The notes beneath the pieces were generated by a model. It was not told the DNA's origin. It made no database searches and worked only from the letters and a program-made list of their open reading frames with translations. The position numbers and the translations under genes were made by a program. 64,000 bases of DNA from Kryptolebias marmoratus (taxonomy: Eukaryota; Chordata; Actinopteri; Cyprinodontiformes; Rivulidae): assembly GCF_001649575.2 (NCBI RefSeq), contig NC_051434.1:2631763-2695762 (forward strand), given 5' to 3'. Of the stretch, positions 49,001-59,694 are shown in pieces (the first letter of the stretch is position 1; each line of letters starts with the position of its first letter).

Positions 49001-52000
49001 CAGGATGACTTAGCAAAAAGCAGGGCTGATTTAGCAAAGAGAACAAGAGCTGAAAATACACACAGAAACCCACACAGGCTCTACATCATCTCACACCTGA
49101 ACATTCTAAGTTCTATCACCACGGCAAAGGCTCAGAGCTAAATTTTCACCTTTTTAAACTGAGATTATAAAACACTATACAAGATTGCCTTAAATAAGAT
49201 AAAAATGCCTATGTATTTATATGTAATTTGTCTATGTATCATGAAAGATGTGGGTGTAGGAAGAGGTTGCTTGTTTCGATCGTTTTTGTGGAAAAGACTG
49301 ACTAAAAAACTGTCATGCTGGCCCTTTATGGGGTGGAGCTTAGACCACCGGTGAGCAGCATGCAGAAAAAAGAAGAGCAGAGATGAGAGAAACTGCTATA
49401 ATTATAAGTTTGTGTAGTTTTACTCGCTGTTTACAGTTTGTTTGCCACCTCGTTTTGATCTGTGTGCATGGAATGAAAATATGTAATGTTGACAGTCAAG
49501 AATACAACTTATTTTGTAGAATATCGGTTTTCACTCTTAACTGATATCACGCTCCTTTCATGTGAGCATTTAAGGAGAGCTACCGACATGGGTTTTTGTG
49601 TTGCATTTATTTAGAAATGCCATATTTAAAAACATTAATATTGCAGTCATTAAGAGTGTATTTGTGTTAGTATTTGTCACAGTTATTTTGGCATTATTTA
49701 GACACTGATGTTGTATTATCATTTAACTGTTCTAGAACCACATAGTTTCTTCAAAGGGGAAAATAAACCATACTGTAATGATCCATTATGAACTATTGCT
49801 AGGTGTTGTTGCATGGCTACTGTTTCTTTAAGTTAGGTTGTTTTGGGGATATAACAAAAGGAACAGTGTTGCCAGGTGAGAGAAGGTTTATCGTACCAGA
49901 GACATAAAATTATCGTATTTTGAGGGAAATTATTGTACATCCGTCATAACCAAAATAACAAGTCTATTGATGCACTTTAGTCACTCTAGTGTTGAATAGC
50001 ATCTAGCAGGCACTCAGCACTTCTTCTTCCATACCGGCTCTGTTTTTTTTTTTTTCATTTTGTTTTTTTCTTTTCCTCACTCATGGCGCAGCGGACTATT
50101 CAGCCAATCATGGCCGTTGTTCTGAGGCAAAGGCATACACGTCACTCATAGCTCACTTTAGAAAATCACATGCATCCGTTTCTGGAAACAGATGCCTCTG
50201 ACAGACAGTTGCGACAGGCTGATTACAACCGATTACAACCACACATTCACGGAATGGTCAAATTATTGTGTATTTGGCCTTTTTTGGGATTATTGATTGT
50301 ACATTGTACAGAGGGCAAAATTATCGTACAAATACGATAATTATTGTACACCTGGCAACACTAGTTGGGTTGCTTCCGAAGAGGATGGGGCGTTTGCCGG
50401 AGAACTGGAGCGTTGCTGGTATTCTGTGAGAGCTGTCCTGTGATGTTTGACTTAAATAAATCAGTGTTAGTAGCAAAACCTCTGTTTGGTACTTGGGTCT
50501 CATCATGGAACATTACAATACATTCAAGTTCATTGAAATCCACTGGAGTGCGAGCAACTTTTCTTTGGAGTTCTAACCGGACTCACAATAGTGATTTTAA
50601 TCTTTCAACCAGCAAGATACAGTCCCTGTCTTTTAGTTTTGATATATAATTTGTGTGGGTACACTGTTCCGTTCTGGCCGCCTTAAAGTTGATGGAAGAA
50701 TAAAAACTATAGAGACACTTTTAGAGGTAGATAACAATAGGTGCCTGCATAGGAATGATAGGATGCACTGAGTGCATGGCGACTATCTTTTTAACTACTT
50801 GATTTTAAGGGAATGTTATTTTAGTATAATAGGATGGAAAAAGTTAGTAGGCACAAGCAGATGTCTGGATATGTTACTGCAGACACCCCCTGCTATTTAT
50901 CTGAAATCCAATAATTCGGCATAATTTGGTTAGTTTTTGTAATAGTTTTTTCATACTTTGGTTTGAAATCTCTCTTGCTAAAGAAGGGCCTGCAGTGCAG
51001 TGTTTGTCTTTTTAGTAGGGAAATTCCATGCAAAGCAGAACTGCATGAATACAGTTATCTCACAGCTTCCCTAAAGGAAGAAAAAGCACTAATAGATAGT
51101 GACAAGTGACAAGTCAATATACTTTATGAACACTACAAAAACACATCAGGTTAAGATGAAAGAGCGTTTACTTATAGAGCTCACCTGACTCGAATTTTCA
51201 GAAATATTTTGCTATTTGAGCTGCTGTTTTATAAATGTGTCCAATTCTGGACAATGCCATAAATATTTGTTTGAAGCATTAATTACAGAAAATATGAGAC
51301 AGGATTAAATAGACTAATAAGAAGCTCAAGACAAATTTATAAAAAACTTGATCTTGGTACGGCATTAAGCTGAGAGAAATGAATGATTAAGACAATAATT
51401 TACAACTGTGGAAATGACAGATAAACACTGAGTGCTAGGGAAAAAGGTATGTTAAAATCTGTAATATTTTTAGTTCCCCATTGTTTCCTTTTACCAATTA
51501 GTTTCACTTTTGGTTGAAAATTGGGGTGAAAAAGACTTTTTGACCCATGTATTGTGCTGACTGGGAGGCCATCTCTATTTCTGGATGTCTGGGAGATAGT
51601 TGAAGGACTTGAAGACATATCCCGCACTCAAAGTCAGAAAATGCAAATTCCATCAAAAAGCCGAGTGAGTTTTAAACTAGGAATACTCTTTTTGCGAAGC
51701 AACACTTCTCAAAACAGATCTAGTTCTAATCTGTTCATAAGTAAATGCATTTTTTTAAACCACAGAGATTTCCAACAGTTTTTACTTTAAAATGAATTTA
51801 CACTCAGAGTTAAATATTTTAGAACAAAATAAAATGGCATATAAAAGGACATATTACCCTCAGTGTCGGAACCTTGCTTCAAATTATCCATGCTTAGTCT
51901 GAAGGCCTGCTGATGTAAAAGACACCTTTCAGAGTACCAGTCAAGGTGCCCTGAGTCGTTTTTAACCAGTTCCTTTGCCCACTCCTGTTTGGGTTCAGCT

Positions 52001-52506
52001 TTCTTGTTGCTGTCACAGTAACCCACCTGAACTTCATCTACTGTTGCAGTTGCCATAAACTCCGGAAAGTCTGGGAGTCCAGAAGTGCCAATAAGTAAAT
52101 ATTTCAGAGAATGTCTCACTGCAGAGAAAAGATTTGGATTTGTTTATTAATTTTACAAAGAGTAATTCAGAATATGTAAAAAAGAAGTTACAATAAAAAC
52201 TTTAAATACAGAAAAACAAATTAACCACTTTTTTTCCCTCTACTATATACCCTGCATATTGATTTTACAGCAAGGGATTGTGCACTCATAGCTGATTTAA
52301 ATACTTTAGGACTGTCTACTTTAGAAATGATAAATGTTTTCGTAAACACACACAACATCTGACACTAACGTTTAACAGTATTTACGGAATGAGAATAAGG
52401 TGTTACTCGGCGGAAAACAAACCGCTTCAACTAAAATAAAATATTTAGCATTTTTACCTGCGAATGCAACGTTGCAGAAAAAGAGCAAAACAAATAATTT
52501 CCTCAT
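46026..52506 (-). CDS. MHC class I heavy chain, gene B (U-lineage type, 3' end incomplete)
   Basis: Exons on the minus strand: leader 52458-52506, alpha1 51858-52118, alpha2 47559-47837, alpha3 47123-47425, TM 46026-46121. All introns are phase 1 and frames are open. Leader and alpha1 are identical to gene A, but alpha2 differs and keeps its disulfide partner (NNCPDLLKRY). By alignment to classical class I, Tyr59 is His, Lys146 is Asn and Trp167 is Leu, while Thr143, Trp147, Tyr159 and Tyr171 remain. Alpha3 is almost the same as in A and C. The TM segment (VGPVVGAVVGIVVLVF-type) is followed by IKYSNG at the donor. No cytoplasmic exon was identified. The alpha1-alpha2 intron is 4.0 kb because of about 2.5 kb of repeats (48318-50785) absent from gene A. 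Joining leader/alpha1 to alpha2 across this intron is inference from order and phase. Confidence 0.82.
48431..48776. repeat. 119-bp degenerate tandem repeat, 3 copies
   Basis: Three successive units (48431-48550, 48551-48668, 48669 to about 48776) each begin TGATC, then TGACCCATGAGGAGTCC or a variant, then a TTTGACCTTTCTACTGTACAC-type middle, and end in a TGTGACCTTGA-type stretch. It lies in the insertion inside the gene B alpha1-alpha2 intron and resembles minisatellite-bearing fish transposons. Confidence 0.75.
48955..48990. repeat. Perfect 36-bp palindrome
   Basis: The sequence starting CAATGACTTATATACTAT is its own reverse complement over 36 bp with no spacer. It lies in the gene B intron insertion. 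Confidence 0.9.
49774..50517 (+). mobile_element. Solo LTR interrupted by a nested DNA transposon
   Basis: Termini TGTAATG and CATTACA form a short inverted repeat with TG...CA ends. The 4-bp ATAC occurs immediately before (49770-49773) and after (50518-50521), fitting a target-site duplication. An AATAAA lies near the right end (about 50454). Without the nested element (49864-50363) the LTR would be about 244 bp. No internal retroelement genes are present, so this is a solo LTR. Type (Gypsy or other) is undecided. Orientation follows the AATAAA. Confidence 0.6.
49864..50363. mobile_element. Non-autonomous DNA transposon (MITE) with TGTTGCCAGG inverted repeats
   Basis: CAGTGTTGCCAGGTG (49864-49878) and CACCTGGCAACACTA (50349-50363) are inverted repeats with one mismatch at the tip, enclosing about 500 bp without a transposase frame. 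CAG/CTA-type ends suggest the hAT group, but no clear 8-bp target duplication is visible. It sits inside the solo LTR, so it inserted later. Confidence 0.65.
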
Positions 52507-53319
52507 CTTGTTTTGGTAGAGCTCACGATTTGATTCAGGAACGATGTGTGGAGTTTGAGTCAGGAACAAGAGAAAACAAAATACTGAAACCAACTAAAAT
52601 CTGCAGGACCGGAGTGTGTTTAATAGTGTTGGCAAAATCGAAACTTTATGGAACAAAACATTGTTACAATCTAATGGTTCTGAGGAGCGCATGTCACGTG
52701 AGTTTTCATTTCCGCGTTCCATTAAATCACTAAATGTTCCACAACAACAGGATTTAAATTCAGTGAAACTCAAACAAAAACGCGGTGATCTTATTTTGTT
52801 TAAAAATAAAACGGAATACTACAATTACACAAAATAAAAATAAATGTATATTTTATGTGTAAATGATTATATCTCATGTCCTGACTGATGGTTGATTAAC
52901 CTTCTAACAATAAAAAACATTTCAAAGTTTTTCTAAACAATCTCCGTCCTCTTCCTCCCGTGAATCACGCGGACAGACACAGTTGTGTCGCAAGGTGCGC
53001 GTTTGGCAATGGGTGGTCCAAATGCGCTGTTGTCTGTGCGCCATGCGCATCGCGCTCAGGTGACCTGGATTTGTGTGGGTCAGGTGCATTGTGCTGGATA
53101 GTCAGTCTTAATTAACACTGAGATACTAGCGTGGATAAATTAGCTCATGAAAAGTAATGGAGGAACAGATTATTGCCTTTCTGGTGAAACCGGTTCTCTC
53201 TCAGTTGATTTTTTTTCAACAGGGAAACTCAGTAACATAACCATTCCAGTCAGTGTTTGTGTTGGCCCCTATTGTCATGGCTGCTGAATATATGAACGTT
53301 AAAAAGAAAAAAGGTGAGA
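51541..53319. repeat. Copy 2 of a 1,779-bp identical duplication (gene B side)
   Basis: Partner of 42018-43796; it includes the alpha1 and leader exons of gene B, the promoter and the relic TM exon of unit 3. Divergence resumes sharply on both sides. Confidence 0.9.
52701..52712 (-). promoter_or_regulatory. ISRE-like element upstream of class I gene B
   Basis: Same GAAATGAAAACT motif and spacing as upstream of gene A, inside the identical block. Genes A and B therefore have the same proximal promoter. Confidence 0.5.
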
Positions 53320-53480
53320 GACTTTTAATTAATCCAACAGTAGGTCTAAGAGCCACAAAGAACATAAGTTTTTCTGTGAGGGGATTTTAGATGGTCTGTT
53401 TCTGATCTTACTGCTCCGGTCAAGGCTTAGACGTCTGTGAGACGCTGAATCCAAAAACAATACACATAAACTCAACTTAA
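53223..53480 (+). pseudogene. Relic TM and tail exons of plus-strand class I-like gene, unit 3
   Basis: The TM exon (53223 to about 53313) is identical to the unit 2 relic, including the 8-nt frameshift. The last exon (about 53412-53480, ending with TAA) is more decayed: its acceptor reads TTACTG instead of TTGCAG, a few bases are lost (CTCCGGTCAAGG), and GATGGATCC has become GCTGAATCC. Clearly non-functional. Confidence 0.78.
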
Positions 53481-54116
53481 GGAAATTTATAAGTGTATTT
53501 CTAGTCAATTGAGAACAAATGTTTTAGATTGTGGCTTTATTTGAATTTACATACAGCATAAAAAAGGTGCTAAAACCTTTAACAGTGTATTAAACCAATA
53601 TCTTTGTAACACAGCAGAAGGAAACAAGTCGAAACCTGATTTGCACTGATGATAGTTTCTTTTTGATGTAGGTCAAACTATTTACTTGAAGTTACATCAG
53701 AAGGAAGTTATGCTGCTTAATCAGTTTAGTCTAAGCAGACACACCTTAGAGGGAAAAACAGAGTATCTGATATATATTTGAATTTTTTTAAAGCCATTTT
53801 AAACATAATTAGGTTAAAAACATGTGACTTCCATCTTTTTATTATTATTTAAAAGTATCTGAAGATAAGTTGACAACATAACTACAGCAACAGGAACAGG
53901 CTGTCACTAATGTGGCACCACTCTAGATGCTAAAACATTATGTAAATATAACAAAAATATGATTCTCATAGCAAATTATGCATTTAATCTTTATGAATAA
54001 TAATTTATTGACAGGATAATTGCAAACATTTCTTTCCGTTTTAGTTTCCAAGACACAGTTGACAACTCCGGAGCTTTATTTAATCTTTTTGTTATAGGCT
54101 ACCTGTATTTTCAGAA

Positions 54117-54157
54117 AGTGTTCAGTTGTTGCCATCTAGTGGCAACAACTGAACACT
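54117..54157. repeat. Perfect 18-bp inverted repeat with 5-bp loop
   Basis: AGTGTTCAGTTGTTGCCA and its exact reverse complement flank TCTAG. It lies about 135 bp downstream of the gene C stop, where homology with the other units' 3' flank ends (near 54100). Confidence 0.9.
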
Positions 54158-54292
54158 TCAGTGTGGAAACATTGCTTCAACAACTGAACAACTGTACATT
54201 TTCCCATCCCACTCAGCAACATTAGACTTCTTCAGATGTTTATTCAAAGTCTGTTCACTGATTCTCCACTAATGTATTTTCAGGCTCTTTCT

Positions 54293-57200
54293 TTATTTTT
54301 CTCCTGTTAAATAAAGGAAAAAAATTAAATATTACTCAAAATTATTAAATAAAACTACATTAATTGTACTTAAAAAGAGAATAAATACCATCAGCAAGCT
54401 GGAATCCTGTAAAAAAAGCAATATATGGTTGAAAATGGGCATGAAGATATGGCATTGATATGAGTATTTGTATGAAACTTTATGATTAAGTAAAACAGTT
54501 TTTCCTCACCATTATTATTGTTTTTTATCCAGAAGAAGACACCGGCGATGATTAACAGGAAAAGAATTCCAACAACAGCTCCAACAACAGGACCAACTGG
54601 GAACTCTGATGGAGAAACTGTGAAGAATGAAAAGTCAAATAAATAAAACAATGAATCGTAACTCAAGTTGTGCAGTTCTGAAGTGGTTTCAATGTAGGTC
54701 TTGTTTTATATGATGCATATTTTTGGCTTTAATCGTTGAGAATGTTCCTCAAAACAGGTTTAAATAAAATACACTGTTCCTGTGAAAGTCAGGAAATTAT
54801 AAAGACCTTAAACCCAAACATACTAGCAATTTTCCCCAGAGAGTTTCCTAAGGACTTCCTGATTTGTCAAAAGGCATAAAAATTCAAAAGTTGATTCAAC
54901 CCATAACAACCTTTGTAATAATCTTACTTTTTCCCCTGTGAAATTATACATTATATCAAATTAATAACAGCATTAGATCTATACAAAATAAACTCTAAAA
55001 AAGTAAAATAACAAAACTAAAGAAGCTTTTTGCATAAAATTCAATTGGATTATTTGTTGAATCCTGGTTTGGAAGTCTAAAGAAAAAGTTTACTAGTTTA
55101 TTTGCGATTCAGCCTTGTCTTGTTGAACAATGCCTCAACGTTTATGGAAAAAATATGGTCTTGAAGGCAGCATTTTGCTCTAAAAACTCAAAGTATTTTC
55201 CGGCATCAGTGTTACCATCACAGAAATGTAAATGAAGTGTATCTCACCCCAATTTGTACGAATCAGTGCTTTATTTAGTTTGATGATTGTGTCGTCTTTG
55301 ACACCCGAGAGCTGAAACACACAGTCATATCTCTTCCAGTCTTCAAGTTTGATTGATGAAATATCTAACTCAACACTCATCTGGAAGGTCCCGTCATTGT
55401 TTGGTAGGATCTCGCCTTTTTCCACGCCCTCATGAATCTCCTCTCCATCCTTCCTCCAGAACATTTCAGCTCTATCAGGGTAGAAGTGTGTAGCGAAGCA
55501 GCTGATTGGAGAGGATGGAGTCCTCTGGAGGAGAGACACTGAAGGCTTTTCTGCAGAAGAAATTTTTAAACTCAAAACTGAAACATATTGTGTTTTTATT
55601 CATATTTTCTGTGAATTAGGAATAGAAAGGGTATATTATAGTTTTGTGGCAAAAACAAAAGCCAGTGCAGGTCATTTAACTTACTTTTTCTCTGCAGAAC
55701 ACTCCTCCCATGGTGGACATACATCTTCAGCCAGTCGGGACACTTGTAGATGTAATAGTTTTTATTATGTTCTAATCGAGCTTTTTCTGTATCCCATTTC
55801 AGTTTGGTGATGACAGCCTGAGATTTTGGAGCAATCCATGTCAATGTCTTCAAGTCCAAGGCTATAAAATCTTCTCCATCATAACCATACTGATTAAAAC
55901 CTTTGATTTCTCCAGTCTCATCATCCCACTCACAGCCATTCATTCTCTGTAAGACGTGAGGACCTTAAAGATAAACGGACACAGCAAAATTCCAGTAAGC
56001 TCAAGCATCAATTTGCAGAGGTATTTGAATTTTAGGTCAAGATAAATCAGTGTTTTGACTGATGCATCAGAATATGCCTTCGGTATATCTTCTCAATCTT
56101 AATGTTTCCAACAGTTTTTGATCGACACGACTTTAACCTGAATTTACACTCAGAGCTAAATATTTTAGTAGAATTAATTTAAACGTCAAATTTTGGGAAC
56201 AAAAAAAGACATATTACCTTCAGTGTGGTTTAAACGTTGCTTCAAACCATCCATGTTAGCTCTGAAGACCTGCTGATTTCCAAGACACTTGAGAGAGTAC
56301 CACTCAAGATGTTGGAGGTCATTTTTAATCAGTTCTTTCATCCACTCCTGTTTGGGTTCAGCTGTCCTAATGTTGCTGTCACAGTAACCCTCCTGAACTT
56401 CATCTACTGTTGCAGAACCCACAAACTCTGGAAAGTCGGGGAGTCCGGAAGTGGCAGTAAGGAAATATTTCAGAGAATGTCTCACTGCGGGAACAAAATT
56501 AATCGTTGATAAATTGGTTATTTTTTCCTAAAAGTAATTAAAAATACTTATTTACTAAAATATGAGTTATTGCAAATACTTTAAATAACAAAGGAATCAA
56601 ACAAATTTACTACAAATCTTTATTTTTTTGCTAAAGTTATAACTTGCATATTGGTTTATAGCAAGGGATTTAGCCACCAGACCCCCCTACCCTGATGATG
56701 TTCCCCAAAAACAAAAACAAACATGACATTAAATATTTTCCATAGATTGCATCATTCACTCAGGACAGTGTTGTGCTTCTTCTCTATTTCTGTTGAGTTT
56801 GCAAATATTAGTCAACTAATAAAAAAGTGAATGAAGTTAGTTAACACTCCCACATCAATAAATCGGCTCCTAATATTTGTTGTAATGTATATTTCATAGC
56901 ACATTTAAATTTACAACCATACTCAGTCTGCCATACCTTAGTTTTCCACTATGTAGTTTATTTTTATTTATGCAGCTTTAAAACATTTATAAGATTTGCA
57001 AAAGTTACATTACAAATTCTTTATTTTGCTGTAGTAAATGAATTGCCTATTTGATGACAAATTGGTGTTTACGTGATTGCAATAGGTGATTTATTACTGA
57101 AGAACCACTCCACTTCAGAAACGATAAAAGTTAAGTGTTTTATTAACAATGCTCTAAATTTGGTCTACTAATCCTCCTTTATAGGTTTGCATCTTGTAGC

Positions 57201-57496
57201 TTAACAGCTTCAGTTATGACATAAACCAAACCTTTAGTTAGGCTACAGCTGCATGTCACATAAGTTTTGATGGTAAAAACTGCAAGTTATATAATAACTC
57301 CAGTGACAAAATAATGTGTCTGTTTTCACAAATATCCAGGCCTGAGGCAAACACTGACGTTCAACAGTAAAAATGAAACTAGAATATGGCGCTACTCAGC
57401 AGAAAACACACTGACTACAACTAAAATAAAAGAAACAGCGTTTTTACCTGCGAATGTAACGTTGCAGAAAAAGAGCAAAGCCAATAAATTATTCAT
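54293..57496 (-). CDS. MHC class I heavy chain, gene C (U-lineage type, most complete)
   Basis: Exons on the minus strand: leader 57448-57496 (MNNLLALLFFCNVTFA), alpha1 56218-56484, alpha2 55685-55963, alpha3 55248-55550, TM 54510-54605, a short cytoplasmic exon 54389-54406 (GFQLAD) and a probable last exon 54293-54303 (GEK-stop). The sum is 1023 nt, giving 340 aa; all introns are phase 1. Both disulfides are present (GCEWDD with YKCPDW in alpha2; ISCFATHF with YDCVF in alpha3), as is the glycosylation site NHT at the alpha1 end. Of the classical peptide-end contacts, Tyr7, Arg84, Thr143, Lys146, Trp147, Tyr159 and Tyr171 are kept and Tyr59 is His. Alpha1 has two extra cysteines (GYCD, LKCLG). 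This is the best candidate for a functional class I molecule in the cluster. The last two short exons are less certain than the rest. Confidence 0.88.
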
Positions 57497-57638
57497 CTTG
57501 TCTGGTAGATGTGGAGTCTGAGTCTCAAACAAGAGAAATAAAAACAAAACTAAAACCTGCAAGACGAGGGCGTGTTTATCACCGAGGGAAACACAGACGC
57601 CCTCTCTCTTACAGCGAATAGCTGCGGTAGTGTCAGTA

Positions 57639-57640
57639 TT

Positions 57641-57674
<34 letters not shown>

Positions 57675-57677
57675 TAT
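57639..57677. repeat. (TA)n microsatellite with one TG interruption
   Basis: TA run of about 39 bp roughly 145 bp upstream of the gene C initiator, within its presumed promoter region. Confidence 0.88.
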
Positions 57678-58396
57678 GCATTTTATATGCAATTTCTACA
57701 CATTTTGTAGATGCATTTTTTGCAACGCACATTTTGATGTAAGACTTAAAAGTGTTTGGTTTCAGCAAAAATAAAATCGAAACATCTCATGGCATTCAGA
57801 ACAACAGTTAATAATTAAAATACTTTTTTTTTAGAAAATATTTTTATTGTGTGAATATTATACGGCGTTCCCACAATCAAAGTAGATATAACTGCTGATC
57901 TCCCTGACCCTAATTTACTTTCTTCAGCTACTGAAACCTTTTAACCTTATGTTTTTTGTGTATGTGGGTCACAGCTGTTTGCTTGATTGTTATGAAATGT
58001 TTTTTTTTTCCATTTTAAGAGACATATTTGTGTGATTGTAGCTCAGTCGAAAGCTTAAAGCTGTCGACCATTTCATAGAAACACAGCACAAACCCTAAAA
58101 TAAAATAACAAAACTATAATGAATAATAATAACATCATCAAACAATACAAACAAGTAAACAAACAGTTAAACGGATGTTTCTCGCCGCTCAGACGAACAC
58201 GTCAAAGATTGGATAAAATTAATCTCGCGATATTTCTTTTGGTCCATCATCATCCTTCTTTTGTCTAGTTTACATCACACGTAAGATTGTGTACCTTGCA
58301 TTAGTGTAAACCTTTTTTATATATAAATTGCATATACGGTTACAGAGAATGTTTATTTCTGGATGATCATATATGTGGTCGCAGAAGGAAACGTGT

Positions 58397-58406
58397 TCTC
58401 GCGAGA
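58397..58406 (+). promoter_or_regulatory. TCTCGCGAGA core promoter motif of slc39a7
   Basis: An exact TCTCGCGAGA palindrome, a known vertebrate promoter element of housekeeping genes that often lack a TATA box. A partial copy (TCTCGCGAT) is at about 58222-58230. The presumed non-coding first exon of slc39a7 lies just downstream and ends at donor CCG|GTAAGA (58539/58540). Confidence 0.65.
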
Positions 58407-58409
58407 TTT

Positions 58410-58539
58410 CCCGGAGTTAGGTTGATTGAATGCCACGTCTGACTGGAAGCATCAACGTTGACAGAAATATTAGCACTTTTGCACGGTGGACAGAAAGTTG
58501 ATTATTGGTGCAACAAGCCGTGATATCTGACACTATCCG
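58410..58539 (+). other. Probable non-coding first exon of slc39a7
   Basis: The sequence between the TCTCGCGAGA motif and a strong donor (GTAAGATT at 58540) has no useful frame. The next acceptor (TGTTACAG, ending 59688) is 6 nt before the slc39a7 initiator. The 5' end is a guess. Confidence 0.5.
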
Positions 58540-59694
58540 GTAAGATTAAATAATTTGTTTTTTTAACCATATCCCGCTTTTATAGTGGTGATCGTGAGAT
58601 CAACAAGCTAGCTCTTGGGCTGTTAGCTTGCTAGCAGGAGCCTGTTAGTGTTTGGCGAGCGGCTTTTTCTGTTTACTGTGAGATAAAAGTTGATTCTTTT
58701 CAAAGAAAGTCAGAAGGATTATCTGCTTTAGCTCTACTTTCTGCATGTGAAGCCGTCAGTAGATAAACAATCAAAACACAAAGCGAGACACATCGGATTC
58801 TCATGCCATTAATGTCCAAACATAAAAACAAAAGATACTCAGAAAATAAAGCCTGTGTTCACATCAGCTGTTTTTTTTTAACCAGAGTGTTTATTACAGT
58901 GTTGTACAGCATTAGAGTTTGTTTGCGACTCACCTAATAAACAACTTTATTGCAGCAAAGGTTTCTAAATGCTGCACAAACTTTTGTTTTTAAAGAAAAG
59001 CACCAATCAGAGTTGCTTGGTGATCTAATTGCAGTTCAGTTTTAATAATTAACAATAAAGAAAGCTCCCTGAACGAATAAAAAATGGATAGTCACATGAT
59101 TGAGACAAGTTTGAAAATGCATGTAGTGACTGCTGCATTTATTCATCCTGTTAAGATTGGAAGAAAAATAAAGTTTTGGACACATTTCCAATCATTTCCA
59201 GAGAGTTTTCTTTGGGAAATGTTCCCATGAAAAGACAGTCACATTATTTCCTGACTGATACAAATACAAGAAAGCCAACAGCAAAGGTGGAGATATCAGT
59301 AAAACCTGTGAGCACTTGTCACCACTTAAGCACAATTAAACTTGTCTTCTGTAGCTTTGTTTGCTTTTGTGTCTCACTTGAACCGCGGTGAAAACAAAAT
59401 AACTCAAATTGAAACTGGCACATTTAAACAATGACTCCTACCATTAGTGTGAGTTAATAAATGCTCTTTACCTTATATCGCAACCTTTCCTTGCATATCA
59501 GGCAATAAAATTTAAATATGCAAATAAAGTTTGCATGTTTAATATGTCAAATGCTCCATAAATACACATGATTAAGAAAATAAAAATACCTACTGTATAC
59601 CAAGTAGTAAGATGCATACATTTCTTTTGTACCTTAGAGTTCAGATATCTAGATTTTTTTCATTTTTTTGTCTCTTTTTTTGTTACAGAGTAAT

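Noticed and set aside
48318..50785. Possibility that the gene B leader/alpha1 and alpha2-TM exons are two separate broken genes
   Set aside because: Phase, order and strand all fit one gene, and the long intron is explained by repeat insertion relative to gene A; kept as one gene with reduced confidence.
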